Source of the DNA: Thermomicrobiaceae bacterium
GTDB lineage: Bacteria; Chloroflexota; Chloroflexia; Thermomicrobiales; Thermomicrobiaceae
DNA: 58,436 bases
NCBI GenBank assembly: GCA_014874455.1
Contig: JADBJL010000030.1
Location: 1-58,436, forward strand
Direction of reading: 5' to 3'
In this document: piece by piece, positions 8,005 to 14,914 of the stretch
Layout: each line of letters starts with the position of its first letter
Numbering within the stretch: the first letter of the stretch is position 1
The notes under the pieces: generated by a model
The model's database searches: none
Told to the model about the DNA's origin: nothing
Seen by the model: the letters and a program-made list of their open reading frames with translations, nothing else
Translations under genes and position numbers: made by a program

Positions 8005-8306
8005 CAGTCGTCTCCTCGACTCACGAGACCCACGGCGCGGAGCTTCGCCCCGAGTGAGGCGGCAACGCGCTCGACCTCTGCGACGGCCACGCCGAGTTGA
8101 TCGGCCGCCGAAACCGCCGCTGGCATGGCGGCGAGCGCGCGAGCGTTGCGACCGATCCCTTCGATCGAGACCAGCGCCTCGCGGGCAAGATGGTCGATCG
8201 CCCGCAGGTGCGCGACGACCCGAAGAACCAGGAGCACGGCGATGACGGTGGCGATCAGCGCCACCAGAAGCGTCACGATCCAGACGATGAGCGCCAGGAC
8301 GAGCAT
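8004..8306 (-). CDS. Small single-pass membrane/coiled-coil protein (DUF948-like), 3rd of four
   Basis: A 100-residue protein with a long hydrophobic N-terminal helix (about residues 1-28, rich in Val, Leu and Ile), then a charged turn RVVAHLRAIDHLA and an Ala-rich amphipathic region to the C-terminus. Its stop overlaps the start of the next gene (ATGA type), so translation is coupled. It shares architecture with its three neighbours but only low sequence identity by eye, as expected for old duplications or for convergent scaffold proteins. No catalytic residues are recognisable. Confidence 0.84.
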   Translation of the reverse strand: MLVLALIVWIVTLLVALIATVIAVLLVLRVVAHLRAIDHLAREALVSIEGIGRNARALAAMPAAVSAADQLGVAVAEVERVAASLGAKLRAVGLVSRGDD

Positions 8307-8317
8307 AGTCGGTCTCC

Positions 8318-8620
8318 TCAGGCGACCTGCGAGCGCTGAGCTTCAGCAGACGTGCCGACCGGCACAGCCCCCAGATGCTCGGCCGTCCGATCGAGCGCCC
8401 CCGCCACTGCGGTCAAATCTTGGTGGACTCGCCCGAGCTGGACGTTCAGGTCGGTCGTTGCCGATTCCACAGCTCGCATGAGCGTGGCAATCCGCGCGAA
8501 CGTCCCCCCGATCCTGCGCAGGTAGAAGAGAATGGTCAGTAGCGCCACGGCCAGAACCAGCACCAGGACGACGACGTAGACGGTGGTAACGACGGCAAGC
8601 ACCCGGATGAGCGTGTCCAT
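8318..8620 (-). CDS. Small single-pass membrane/coiled-coil protein (DUF948-like), 2nd of four
   Basis: A 100-residue protein with a hydrophobic helix at about residues 5-32 followed by FYLRRIGGTFARIATLMRAV and a predicted helical tail with regular hydrophobic spacing (LNVQLGRVHQDLTAVAGALD). The arrangement resembles DUF948/YtxG-type proteins, in which an N-terminal anchor precedes an MCP-like coiled coil. It has good ribosome-site spacing (AGGAGGGGGT before ATG 8620). Its location between the two structural hydrogenase genes argues for a role tied to HhySL rather than general stress. Confidence 0.84.
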   Translation of the reverse strand: MDTLIRVLAVVTTVYVVVLVLVLAVALLTILFYLRRIGGTFARIATLMRAVESATTDLNVQLGRVHQDLTAVAGALDRTAEHLGAVPVGTSAEAQRSQVA

Positions 8621-8628
8621 ACCCCCTC

Positions 8629-8919
8629 CTAGCCTCGCTGCGCCCGCTCGAGCCGCTGGTTGAGCGTACTGGCGGCCTCAGCGATCGCGTCGAGCCGGGT
8701 GAGGATCTCACTTGCGACCTGGTTCGTCTGGGCCAGCAGCGGGATGCTCGTCGTGTTCGCTGCGATCCCCTTGCCGGCCTGCCAGATATCGGCGGCGTGA
8801 CGGTCGATCCGCTCGGCTGCTCGCCAGATGGCGATGAGCAGGAGCGCGACGACCAGCACCACCACCAGCGCGATCACCAGGACGAGCCACCAGAAGGCTG
8901 TCACGGTCATCTCCGGCAT
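8629..8919 (-). CDS. Small single-pass membrane/coiled-coil protein (DUF948-like), 1st of four
   Basis: A 96-residue product with a hydrophobic helix at about residues 9-32 (WWLVLVIALVVVLVVALLLI), then AERIDRHAADIWQAGKGIAA and TRLDAIAEAASTLNQRLERA, which looks like a continuous amphipathic helix. It is 29 bp downstream of hhyS. It is the first of four successive proteins with the same anchor-plus-helix plan. In the mycobacterial Huc enzyme a separate small subunit (HucM) forms a membrane stalk, so a comparable structural function is a reasonable but unproven idea. Confidence 0.84.
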   Translation of the reverse strand: MPEMTVTAFWWLVLVIALVVVLVVALLLIAIWRAAERIDRHAADIWQAGKGIAANTTSIPLLAQTNQVASEILTRLDAIAEAASTLNQRLERAQRG

Positions 8920-8948
8920 CGCGAGCCCCTCTCGAACTACCAGGCACC

Positions 8949-10175
8949 CTACTCGGGCTTCGCTGACGAGCCACGCCAGCGAAGCCGGTCGTAGAAGAAC
9001 TCCACGAAGCGCTCGACGGTCGGCACGTCGTACTCGGCTCCCCAGCCACTGGGGATCGCGTGCTCTCGATCCCAGCGCGTCTCCCGGTTGCGGTCACGCT
9101 GGGTAATGCGGCGCAGCGGGCGGATGAACGAACCGTTGAGCCGTGAGACTGTGCTGGAGAGGGCCGACCCTGGCGGGGTCTTGTAGAACGGCGAGAACTT
9201 GTCGGGGAAGCCGGGCATCGTGCAGCCGATGCAGGGCCCCCCGACGTTCATGCAGCCACCCAGGCCGTTGATGGCCCCACGACCGGTAATGTTGCAGTTG
9301 ACGACCGGCCCCCAGCAGCCGATCTCGACCAGGCACTCCCGGTCGCCGTAGTGCTCGGCGAAGACGCCTTCCTCGTAGTAACCAGCCCGGGTGCACTGCC
9401 GGTGCACGGTCTCGCCGAAGAGCCAGGCTGGACGGCCCAGCTCGTCGAACTCCGGCACCGGGCCGAGCCCTTGCAGGAAGAGGAGCACCGCGGCCACGGT
9501 CTCGGTGAAGTTGTCGCCCACTGGTGCGCAGCCGGGGATGTTGACTACCGGCAGGCCGAGCGCGCTGCGGTAATCGCGGCCCAGGAAGTCCATGACACTC
9601 ATCGCCCCCGTGGTATTGTGGTAGGCCGACGGGATACCGCCCCAAGCCGCGCAGGTGCCGATCGCGATGACAGCGGCCGCGCCGGGTGCCAGGCGCTTCA
9701 GCCAGACCGAGGAAGGTACTTGCTTGTACTCGCCGCGCCGCTCGTCGAACTCCTCGCCGACGGCCGACCAGTACCCTTCGCCGGCCCGCGTCTCGTCCGG
9801 CACCGAGCCTTCGTAGACGATCACGTAGGGGGCGCCGAGCGTGCCCTCGAGCGCCCGCTGCATCGGCTCGACGTAGGGGTCACCGGACTCCACGTTCACC
9901 GCCGAGTGGTGCAGCAAGATTTGCGGTAAGCCGGGCAACGACCCCATAAGGAGATCCTCGACCCGCGGGGCCACCGCGCCCAGCACCGAGATGGTGCAGC
10001 CGTCGCAGCTCATCCCGGCAAGCCAGAACACGTGGATGTGGGTATACGGGCCGAGCAGGCTGTCGCGCCCCAGTTGTTCCCGGGCGAGGCGCTGGATCTC
10101 CTCGGTCGTCGCCCCGGCGACGTTGCCGACCATGCCGAGCTTCGGACGCACCCTAGGCTTCGCTTCGACGACCAT
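8949..10175 (-). CDS. hhyS: NiFe hydrogenase small subunit, group 1h type
   Basis: The electron-transfer subunit of the hydrogenase, 408 residues. It lacks a twin-arginine signal, so the enzyme is probably cytoplasmic-side, as for other 1h enzymes. Proximal-cluster ligands are visible in WLAGMSCDGCTIS (Cys57, Cys60), IGTCAAWGG (Cys175) and IPGCAPVGDNF (Cys216). The distal and medial cluster ligands include His258, Cys261, Cys281, Cys287, Cys308, Cys315 and Cys318, in FGETVHRQC, ECLVEIGCWGP and GGCMNVGGPCIGC. The gene overlaps the end of the CooC-like gene by 23 bp. A positively charged C-terminal extension (RPLRRITQRDRNRETRWDRE) is typical of the long 1h form. Confidence 0.96.
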   Translation of the reverse strand: MVVEAKPRVRPKLGMVGNVAGATTEEIQRLAREQLGRDSLLGPYTHIHVFWLAGMSCDGCTISVLGAVAPRVEDLLMGSLPGLPQILLHHSAVNVESGDPYVEPMQRALEGTLGAPYVIVYEGSVPDETRAGEGYWSAVGEEFDERRGEYKQVPSSVWLKRLAPGAAAVIAIGTCAAWGGIPSAYHNTTGAMSVMDFLGRDYRSALGLPVVNIPGCAPVGDNFTETVAAVLLFLQGLGPVPEFDELGRPAWLFGETVHRQCTRAGYYEEGVFAEHYGDRECLVEIGCWGPVVNCNITGRGAINGLGGCMNVGGPCIGCTMPGFPDKFSPFYKTPPGSALSSTVSRLNGSFIRPLRRITQRDRNRETRWDREHAIPSGWGAEYDVPTVERFVEFFYDRLRWRGSSAKPE

Positions 10176-10980
10176 GGTAGGTCTCCTTCTCCAGCAAGGC
10201 CCTGCCGTTCTCGAGGATGCGGTCGGTGAGTTCTGCGATCGCCAGCACCGCCGGAGCGGTCGGCATGTAGTCGATCAGCGCGCGGCCGAGCCGGTCGGCC
10301 TCCTGCACTGCTTCGTCGAACGGGATCGAGCCGATCACGTCGACACTGAGGCGCTCGCAATAGTCGCGGATCGCAGCGTCGTCCTCGGTGGATCGCACCT
10401 TGTTGGCGACGACGAAGGTGTGCAAGATGCCGAGTTCGCGGGCGAGGGGCACGATCCGGCCGAGCGTCTCGAGTGCCCGGAAGTACGGCTCAGCCACGAC
10501 AAGCAGTGTGTCGACATGACGCACGGTTCCCCGGCTCAGGTGCTCGATCGAGGCTTCCATATCGAGGATGGTGACGTCCTCGGGCCGGAGCGTGCCGAGC
10601 TCAGCCACCACGCCGCGCACGGCGGCATGCTGCCCGCAGAGTCAGCCCCGCCCGGCACCGAGCAGGCCGGTCATCGCCAGGACGCGCACGCCGTCGGGGC
10701 CGACCACGCCGTAGCGCGCGATGATCTCCTCGAAGGGACGGATCAGATGGAGCGAGGCGTGGCCATCGCCGTCGACCCGCTCCTCCAGGATCTCTTCGCG
10801 CGGTACCCGCCTGAGTTGCTCGATCAGTTCCGTCGATAACCCCAGCGCCCGCGCCAGGTTGGGGTTCGGGTCGTCGTCCAAGGCATTGACCGCGTGCCCG
10901 CGCTGCGCGGCGAGCCGGGCCATAGTCGCGGCGAGCGTCGTCTTTCCAGCTCCGCCTTTCCCTGCAACTGCAAGCCTCAT
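10153..10980 (-). CDS. CooC-type nickel-chaperone ATPase with in-frame UGA (probable selenoprotein)
   Basis: Read through one UGA (10642-10644), this is a 275-residue MinD/ParA-fold ATPase. It begins MRLAVAGKGGAGKTTLAATM with a deviant Walker A, then DDDPNPNLARALG, and has the CooC signature DMEASIEHLSRG and VVANKV. The two halves lie in the same frame with seven sense codons between the UGA and the next Met. The UGA is codon 113 in GAGRG-UGA-LCGQHAAVR, and CooC proteins carry a metal-binding C-x-C at this site, so selenocysteine replaces the first Cys. A SECIS-like hairpin follows at +13 to +33. As first gene of the hydrogenase operon, it probably handles nickel for HhyL in place of, or beside, HypB. 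The alternative is a nonsense-broken gene. Confidence 0.8.
10609..10629 (-). promoter_or_regulatory. SECIS-like hairpin downstream of the cooC UGA
   Basis: On the minus strand, 12 nt after the UGA, CATGCCGC pairs with GCGGCGTG (8 bp, one G-U) around the 5-nt loop CGTGC. The apical loop starts 21 nt after the UGA and its second base is G. Both traits fit the bacterial SECIS model (loop about 16-37 nt after UGA, G among the first two loop bases). The DNA is GC-rich, so hairpins are common; the support comes from position and from similar hairpins at two other in-frame UGA codons. Confidence 0.55.
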
Positions 10981-11137
10981 GGTTCCTCCTTCACGGGATC
11001 GACGACCCAGCCAGCACTCAGTTCAGGCGGCAGTTCGGGACGGTCGACACATGCCTGCTAGGCTGGCGCGGCGCGGTACGCCGGGAGGATCGGCTGAAGT
11101 GGAACTCGACAGCGCGCTTTCCGTCGCTTAGTTCTAT

Positions 11138-11166
11138 ACTATAAGGCAGCGAGGATAGAGAGTCAA
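11138..11166 (-). promoter_or_regulatory. Sigma70-type promoter of the hydrogenase operon
   Basis: On the minus strand, TTGACT (11161-11166) and TATAGT (11138-11143) are separated by exactly 17 bp, a near-consensus housekeeping promoter. The start site would fall near 11131, giving a leader of about 150 nt before the CooC start at 10980, which has a GGAGGA ribosome site. No other promoter-like sequence is evident inside the tightly packed operon, so transcription of the cooC-hhyS-hhyL-hyp genes probably begins here. Confidence 0.6.
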
Positions 11167-11282
11167 GAAATCCGCTGACAACTGCGACAACTGCGTGCCC
11201 TCGAGAAGTGGAGCAAGAGGTCACATGGAGGACTCGATCGGCCGAAATCCACCCGCGCGAGTGCGGCGATGTGAGAAGTCTG

Positions 11283-11302
11283 ATTATTAGTGGACTAATA
11301 AT
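11283..11302. promoter_or_regulatory. Perfect palindrome, probable operator between XRE gene and hydrogenase operon
   Basis: A perfect inverted repeat with 9-bp arms, ATTATTAGT and ACTAATAAT, separated by GG, in a GC-rich region. Its core ATTAG-N4-CTAAT recurs at 14915-14928 over the promoter of the MerT-like operon. It lies 65 bp before the XRE start and about 120 bp upstream of the hydrogenase -35 box. It overlaps a weak TAATAAT -10-like sequence for the XRE gene, so autoregulation is plausible. Confidence 0.6.
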
Positions 11303-11366
11303 TCGCGCGAACTCCTCTGCTGCCAGGTATCGGCACTGGTGAGCAAGCCTGTGGAGCGAAAGCACC

Positions 11367-11684
11367 ATGACGATGTCAACGCCCGGTAACAGTCAGACAT
11401 TCGCTGAGAAGCTCAGGCAGCAGCGGCGACGCCGGGGCTGGACTCAAGCCGAGCTCGCCGGGCGCTTGCAGGTACGCCAGTCGGCGATTTCCCATTGGGA
11501 GAGCGGTCGTGAGCGGCCAACACTCGAGCACTTGCTCATCTTGCTCGCCCTCTTCCCCGATCTCCTCCCGACGCTCACGGTCGACGAGCGCCGCCAGCTC
11601 TTCGGCTTGACCCGCGTCCAGCGAGCTCTGGCGACGGAATGCCCGTGCTCAGGCTGCCAGTGCGGCGTGGGCACTGCCGCATGA
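11367..11684 (+). CDS. XRE-family transcriptional regulator with Cys-rich C-terminus
   Basis: A 105-residue protein with a classic Cro/C1 helix-turn-helix at about residues 12-65 (EKLRQQRRRRGWTQAELAGR, then QSAISHWESGRERPTLEHLL). After the DNA-binding domain comes a short helix and a tail CPCSGCQCG (four cysteines at about 94-101), which could bind zinc, nickel, copper or an Fe-S cluster. It is divergent from the hydrogenase operon and has a palindromic candidate operator in its own upstream region. Control of the hydrogenase and/or the selenoprotein-like operon is inferred from the shared operator motif. An alternative start is the second Met, codon 3. Confidence 0.88.
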   Translation: MTMSTPGNSQTFAEKLRQQRRRRGWTQAELAGRLQVRQSAISHWESGRERPTLEHLLILLALFPDLLPTLTVDERRQLFGLTRVQRALATECPCSGCQCGVGTAA

Positions 11685-11772
11685 CCGCACGCCGTTCGAC
11701 AGGGTCAGCGCGGTGAGCTAGCCGAACTGCAGGCCCGATGGTCTCCCACGCGCCCCTGTTCGGGCCATATAG

Positions 11773-13572
11773 CTAGCCCTCGCTGGAAGCGGCCTCTCCA
11801 GCCGGTGCTCCGTCTTGCTGGCACCAGGCCCACGCTCCCAGCTCACCGTCGAGGAGGATCTCCGAGCCCGGCTCCAACTCCCCGGCGAGCAGGGCACGAG
11901 CAACCGGATCCAGGACTTCGCGGTCGATCAGTCGTCGGAGCGGGCGTGCGCCGAGTTCCGGGTCGTGCCCGGCGCGGGCGAGCGCGCTTCGAGCGGCGGG
12001 AGACAGTCGTACCTTGACGCCCCAGAGGCCGAGCCGCCCGTGCGCGCGGTCGAGCTGGAGATCGACGACCCGCTCCATCGCCTCGAGCGAGAGCGGAGCG
12101 AACAGGACGATGTCGTCAAGGCGGTTGAGCAGCTCGGGGCGGAAGCGCTGACGAGCATGCGCGAGGAAGACCTCCGGCGCCCGTTCGCCGGCTCCGATCG
12201 CCTCCTGGGAACCGGCGTTCGAGGTGAGCACGATCACCGTGTTGTGGAAGTCGACAGTCCGGCCATACCCGTCGGTGAGGCGGCCGTCCTCCAGGATCTG
12301 GAGCAGGAGGTTCAGCACATCAGGATGCGCCTTCTCGGCTTCATCGAAGAGGACGACGGAGAAGGGGCGTCGTAGCACCGGATCGGTCAACTGCCCCGGC
12401 AGCCCGAAGCCGACGTACCCCGGCGGCGCGCCGATCAGGCGGGCGACCGCGTGCCGCTCCATGTATTCGCTCATGTCGATGCGGATCAGCGACTCTTCGT
12501 CGCCGAAGAGAAACTCGGCGAGGGCCCGAGCGAGCTCGGTCTTCCCCACGCCGGTCGGGCCGATGAAGAGGAAGGAGCCGAGTGGGCGGCGTGGATCACC
12601 CAGGCCGGTGCGCGCTCGCCGGAGGGCCCTGGCCACGGCGCGGATCGCCGGTTCCTGGCCAACCACGCGCCTGGCGAGAGTGGCTTCGATCTCCAGCCAG
12701 CGGCGTTCGCCACCGGAGCCGGGGGAGAGCATGTCCAGCCCGCCGAGCGGCAGCCCGGTGTGCAGCGCGACCGCCTCGAGCAACCGGCTCCGCCCTACTT
12801 CCGTTTCACCATCGAGATGCGCGAGTGCCGCCGCCTGATCCAGCAGTTGGACGCCGATGCCGGGCAAGGCGCGCGACCGGATAAAGCGCTGAGCCAGCCA
12901 GATAGCAAGGCGGGGCGCTTCCGGCGCGAACTCGACCTGGTGGTGCGCGCGTAGCCGGGGAAGTTGGGCTCGCACCGCCGCTTCGCAGGACTCCTCGTCC
13001 CACGCCGGCATCTCGACGACCTGCACCAGCATGTCCCAGTTGGGGACGGCCGACGCGAGGCGTGCTGCCTGCTCGGTGGTGAGTGGCAGCGCGATCCCGC
13101 CCCCGTTCAGCAGCGCGCGAAGGGCAACGCTGCCGGAGGTTGCATCGCCATCGCTTTGCACCAGCAGCTCGGCGCCCTCGAGGATGATCACCAGGCGGCC
13201 CCGCCCAGCGGTGATCTCCCGACCGAGCTGCTCTGCGCGCTGCTCCAGCTCGCCACGGTAGCGAGCACCGGAGACGAGGCGGGCCACATCGACCCAGAAG
13301 ACCTGATAGCCGAGGAACTCCGGCGGGGCATCGCGCTGCGCGATAGCCTGGGCCAGCGCTCGCAGCGCGCTACGCTTGCCGGAGCCGGGAGGCCCGACCA
13401 GCGCGACGTTCCCTCCGAGCGTGCTGCGGAGCGCGCTCGCCAGGCGCCTGGTGAGTTCGCCTCGCTGGATCAGAGGCTCCGGCTGATCCAACAGTGCCTT
13501 GGTGAGGTCGTAGCCGTAGCGGGCGAGCTCATTCCAGCGCGCCCAGCCGGGAGCATTCCCCCTGCGCATCAT
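11773..13572 (-). CDS. Clp-like AAA+ ATPase lacking the Clp N-domain
   Basis: A 599-residue two-AAA+ protein of ClpA/ClpC/ClpB type without the N-terminal repeat domain. The first AAA module has GPPGSGKRS but a degenerate Walker B (VIILEGAE rather than DE), so it may bind but not hydrolyse ATP. The second is intact: FIGPTGVGKTELARALAEFL, VVLFDEAEKAHPDV, a sensor region LTSNAGS, and RFRPELLNRLDDIVLF, followed by a Clp D2-small domain (GHDPELGARPLRRLIDREV). It has no obvious ClpP-binding loop that I can identify by eye. It is the last gene of the MerT-like operon, and its ATG directly abuts the stop of the YtkA-like gene. It presumably remodels or extracts proteins of that system. Confidence 0.85.
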   Translation of the reverse strand: MMRRGNAPGWARWNELARYGYDLTKALLDQPEPLIQRGELTRRLASALRSTLGGNVALVGPPGSGKRSALRALAQAIAQRDAPPEFLGYQVFWVDVARLVSGARYRGELEQRAEQLGREITAGRGRLVIILEGAELLVQSDGDATSGSVALRALLNGGGIALPLTTEQAARLASAVPNWDMLVQVVEMPAWDEESCEAAVRAQLPRLRAHHQVEFAPEAPRLAIWLAQRFIRSRALPGIGVQLLDQAAALAHLDGETEVGRSRLLEAVALHTGLPLGGLDMLSPGSGGERRWLEIEATLARRVVGQEPAIRAVARALRRARTGLGDPRRPLGSFLFIGPTGVGKTELARALAEFLFGDEESLIRIDMSEYMERHAVARLIGAPPGYVGFGLPGQLTDPVLRRPFSVVLFDEAEKAHPDVLNLLLQILEDGRLTDGYGRTVDFHNTVIVLTSNAGSQEAIGAGERAPEVFLAHARQRFRPELLNRLDDIVLFAPLSLEAMERVVDLQLDRAHGRLGLWGVKVRLSPAARSALARAGHDPELGARPLRRLIDREVLDPVARALLAGELEPGSEILLDGELGAWAWCQQDGAPAGEAASSEG

Positions 13573-13992
13573 TCACGGGCCTACCTCGAACCGGAATCGT
13601 GCCTCCGAGCCCTCCGGCTTCAGCATCACGGTCGCCGCCCAGTCTCCGGCCATCGGAAACGTGACGACGCCTCTCCACCTCCCTGGGCCCTCGGCTTCCA
13701 AGGGTACCTCCGGACGGCCCATCGGCATCTCAGGCATGTCGACCATGAGATGCGGCTCGACCGCGTTCGTCCCGGCGGGTGCACCCCCGCGCGTCACCGT
13801 CACCACGATGCGCGTCTCGGTGCCAGCCTTCGGCGGGTTGGGGTCGAGCTGCAAGGTGATCTCGTACTCGCCTACACGCTGCGGCGACTCGTCGAACCGC
13901 TCCGCTTCGACCCGGCACGCGCCCAGGGCCAGCACCACGACGGCCAGCAGCACGTGCTCGCCGAGGATCGAGAGGACTCGGTGCGCCCGCAT
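13573..13992 (-). CDS. YtkA/FixH-like lipoprotein with Met-rich motif
   Basis: A 139-residue exported protein: the N-terminus ILGEHVLLAVVVLALGACRV is a lipoprotein signal with Cys26 at the lipobox (LGAC). The mature part is an Ig-like YtkA/FixH domain (YEITLQLDPNPPKAGTETRI, later RWRGVVTFPMAGDWAATVML). It includes the Met-rich segment PHLMVDMPEMPMGRP, which in related proteins can bind soft metals such as copper. It lies 14 bp after the second MerT-like gene and abuts the Clp-like ATPase. A periplasmic or surface metal-binding partner of the two membrane transporters is a plausible role. Confidence 0.85.
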   Translation of the reverse strand: MRAHRVLSILGEHVLLAVVVLALGACRVEAERFDESPQRVGEYEITLQLDPNPPKAGTETRIVVTVTRGGAPAGTNAVEPHLMVDMPEMPMGRPEVPLEAEGPGRWRGVVTFPMAGDWAATVMLKPEGSEARFRFEVGP

Positions 13993-14006
13993 CGGCCGAG
14001 TGCTGC

Positions 14007-14423
14007 TTACGGTCGGAACAGACCCATGTCGACGCCGAAAAGGAACAGCACCGGCATCACGATCTGCATCATCACGAAGTAGGTGAGAGCCGCAGTGAAG
14101 AGGCTCACCTTGAACGCCTGCCTCGTCAACCGCTGCGCGACCGCTTCAGGGAGCCCACTGACCCGCCGCCGCATCAGCAGCCAGGTCACCCCAAGGGTCA
14201 GGACGAGCCCGATCGCGACGAGGATCGGCCGCGTGCCGACCGGTGAGACCTTGTCGAGCGCGAACAGAGCGGCATTCAAGCCGGCTGCCCAGGTGACAAC
14301 TGCCACCAGCCCGACGCTTCAGCAGAGGCTCGCCGCCACACCGCCGGCCACGCCGGCAGCGACAGGGGCCTGCCATTCGGTGGCAGACTCGGAACCAGCC
14401 AATGCGCGAGTGTTCGCTGCCAT
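14007..14423 (-). CDS. MerT-like 3-helix membrane protein with Cys-UGA (probable selenoprotein), second copy
   Basis: Read through UGA 14319-14321, this is a 138-residue protein with three membrane helices at about 22-50, 66-84 and 106-130. The UGA is codon 35 in GVAASLC-UGA-SVGLVAVV, i.e. directly after Cys34 inside helix 1. MerT mercuric transporters carry a Cys-Cys pair in helix 1 that passes Hg(II), so Cys-Sec here matches a Cys-Cys site. The frame upstream of the UGA opens at ATG 14423, 9 bp after the upstream gene. A hairpin with a GGCAGTTGTC core follows the UGA at +12 to +27. If UGA were a true stop, only a 34-residue peptide would be made. Substrate (Hg, Cu or another soft metal) unknown. 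Confidence 0.78.
14292..14307 (-). promoter_or_regulatory. SECIS-like hairpin in second MerT-like gene
   Basis: Minus strand: GGTGGC pairs with GTCACC (6 bp, one G-U) around the loop AGTT. The loop begins 18 nt after the UGA and has G at its second base. The apical part, GGCAGTTGTC, is identical to that of the hairpin in the paralogous gene at the same distance from its UGA, although the flanking codons differ. That is a sign of shared RNA constraint, or of recent common ancestry. Confidence 0.6.
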
Positions 14424-14432
14424 GCGCGCCTC

Positions 14433-14876
14433 CTATCCACCGAGTCGCGGGTACTGGAAGCCGATCAGGTTCAGGATGGCCGACACCACCACCATGTAGA
14501 TCATGTAGCCGGCCAGCGCCCAGGCAGAGAGGCGGAAGAGCGTCCGCCGAAAGACATCGCGGTACTGCGCCGGGGGCAGTTCCTGGCGATATCCCCGGGT
14601 GAGCCAGCGAGCCAGCCCGAGAATGAGCAGGATCGCAAAGAGCGTCGAGAGCAGGGTGATCCCCTGCATGTTGGCCCAGGTGCGCATAAAGGTGACCGCA
14701 CCGACGGCACCGATCAGCGTGGCGACAACTGCCGCTAGCCCCCCACCTCAGCAGACCGCGGCGATGACGCCGCCACCGACGGCGCACGCCTTGCCAGCGG
14801 ACGTGACCCGCGGCTCTTCGAGCGCTTGGGCCTGTGGAGCAGGCATCGGCTGTGCTTGGGCCTGTGGTTCAGCCAT
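14433..14876 (-). CDS. MerT-like 3-helix membrane protein with Cys-UGA (probable selenoprotein), first copy
   Basis: Read through UGA 14748-14750, this is a 147-residue protein. A Gln/Pro-rich cytosolic-looking N-terminus (1-25) is followed by helix 1 (about 30-63) carrying VIAAVC-UGA-GGGLAAVV, with the UGA as codon 43 next to Cys42. Helices at about 70-92 and 113-138 follow. A further Cys31 lies just before helix 1. Size, topology and site of the Cys-UGA pair match the paralogue downstream, 9 bp away. The ATG at 14876 has a strong AAGGAGGGTGG ribosome site and sits about 38 nt from the predicted transcript start. A SECIS-like hairpin follows the UGA. It is most like mercuric transporter MerT by architecture; similarity is too weak by eye for a firm family call. 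Confidence 0.78.
14722..14735 (-). promoter_or_regulatory. SECIS-like hairpin in first MerT-like gene
   Basis: Minus strand: GCGGC pairs with GTCGC (5 bp, one G-U) around the loop AGTT, which starts 18 nt after the UGA and has G as its second base. It shares the GGCAGTTGTC core and exact spacing with the hairpin of the downstream paralogue. Confidence 0.58.
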
Positions 14877-14914
14877 ACCCACCACCCTCCTTAACGATTT
14901 GACCGGCAGAGTAC

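Noticed and set aside
10642-10644. UGA in cooC as a sequencing error or simple nonsense mutation
   Set aside because: Cannot be excluded from sequence alone, but the same kind of UGA at an expected Cys occurs in two other genes 4 kb away, each with a SECIS-like hairpin, so selenocysteine is the better explanation.
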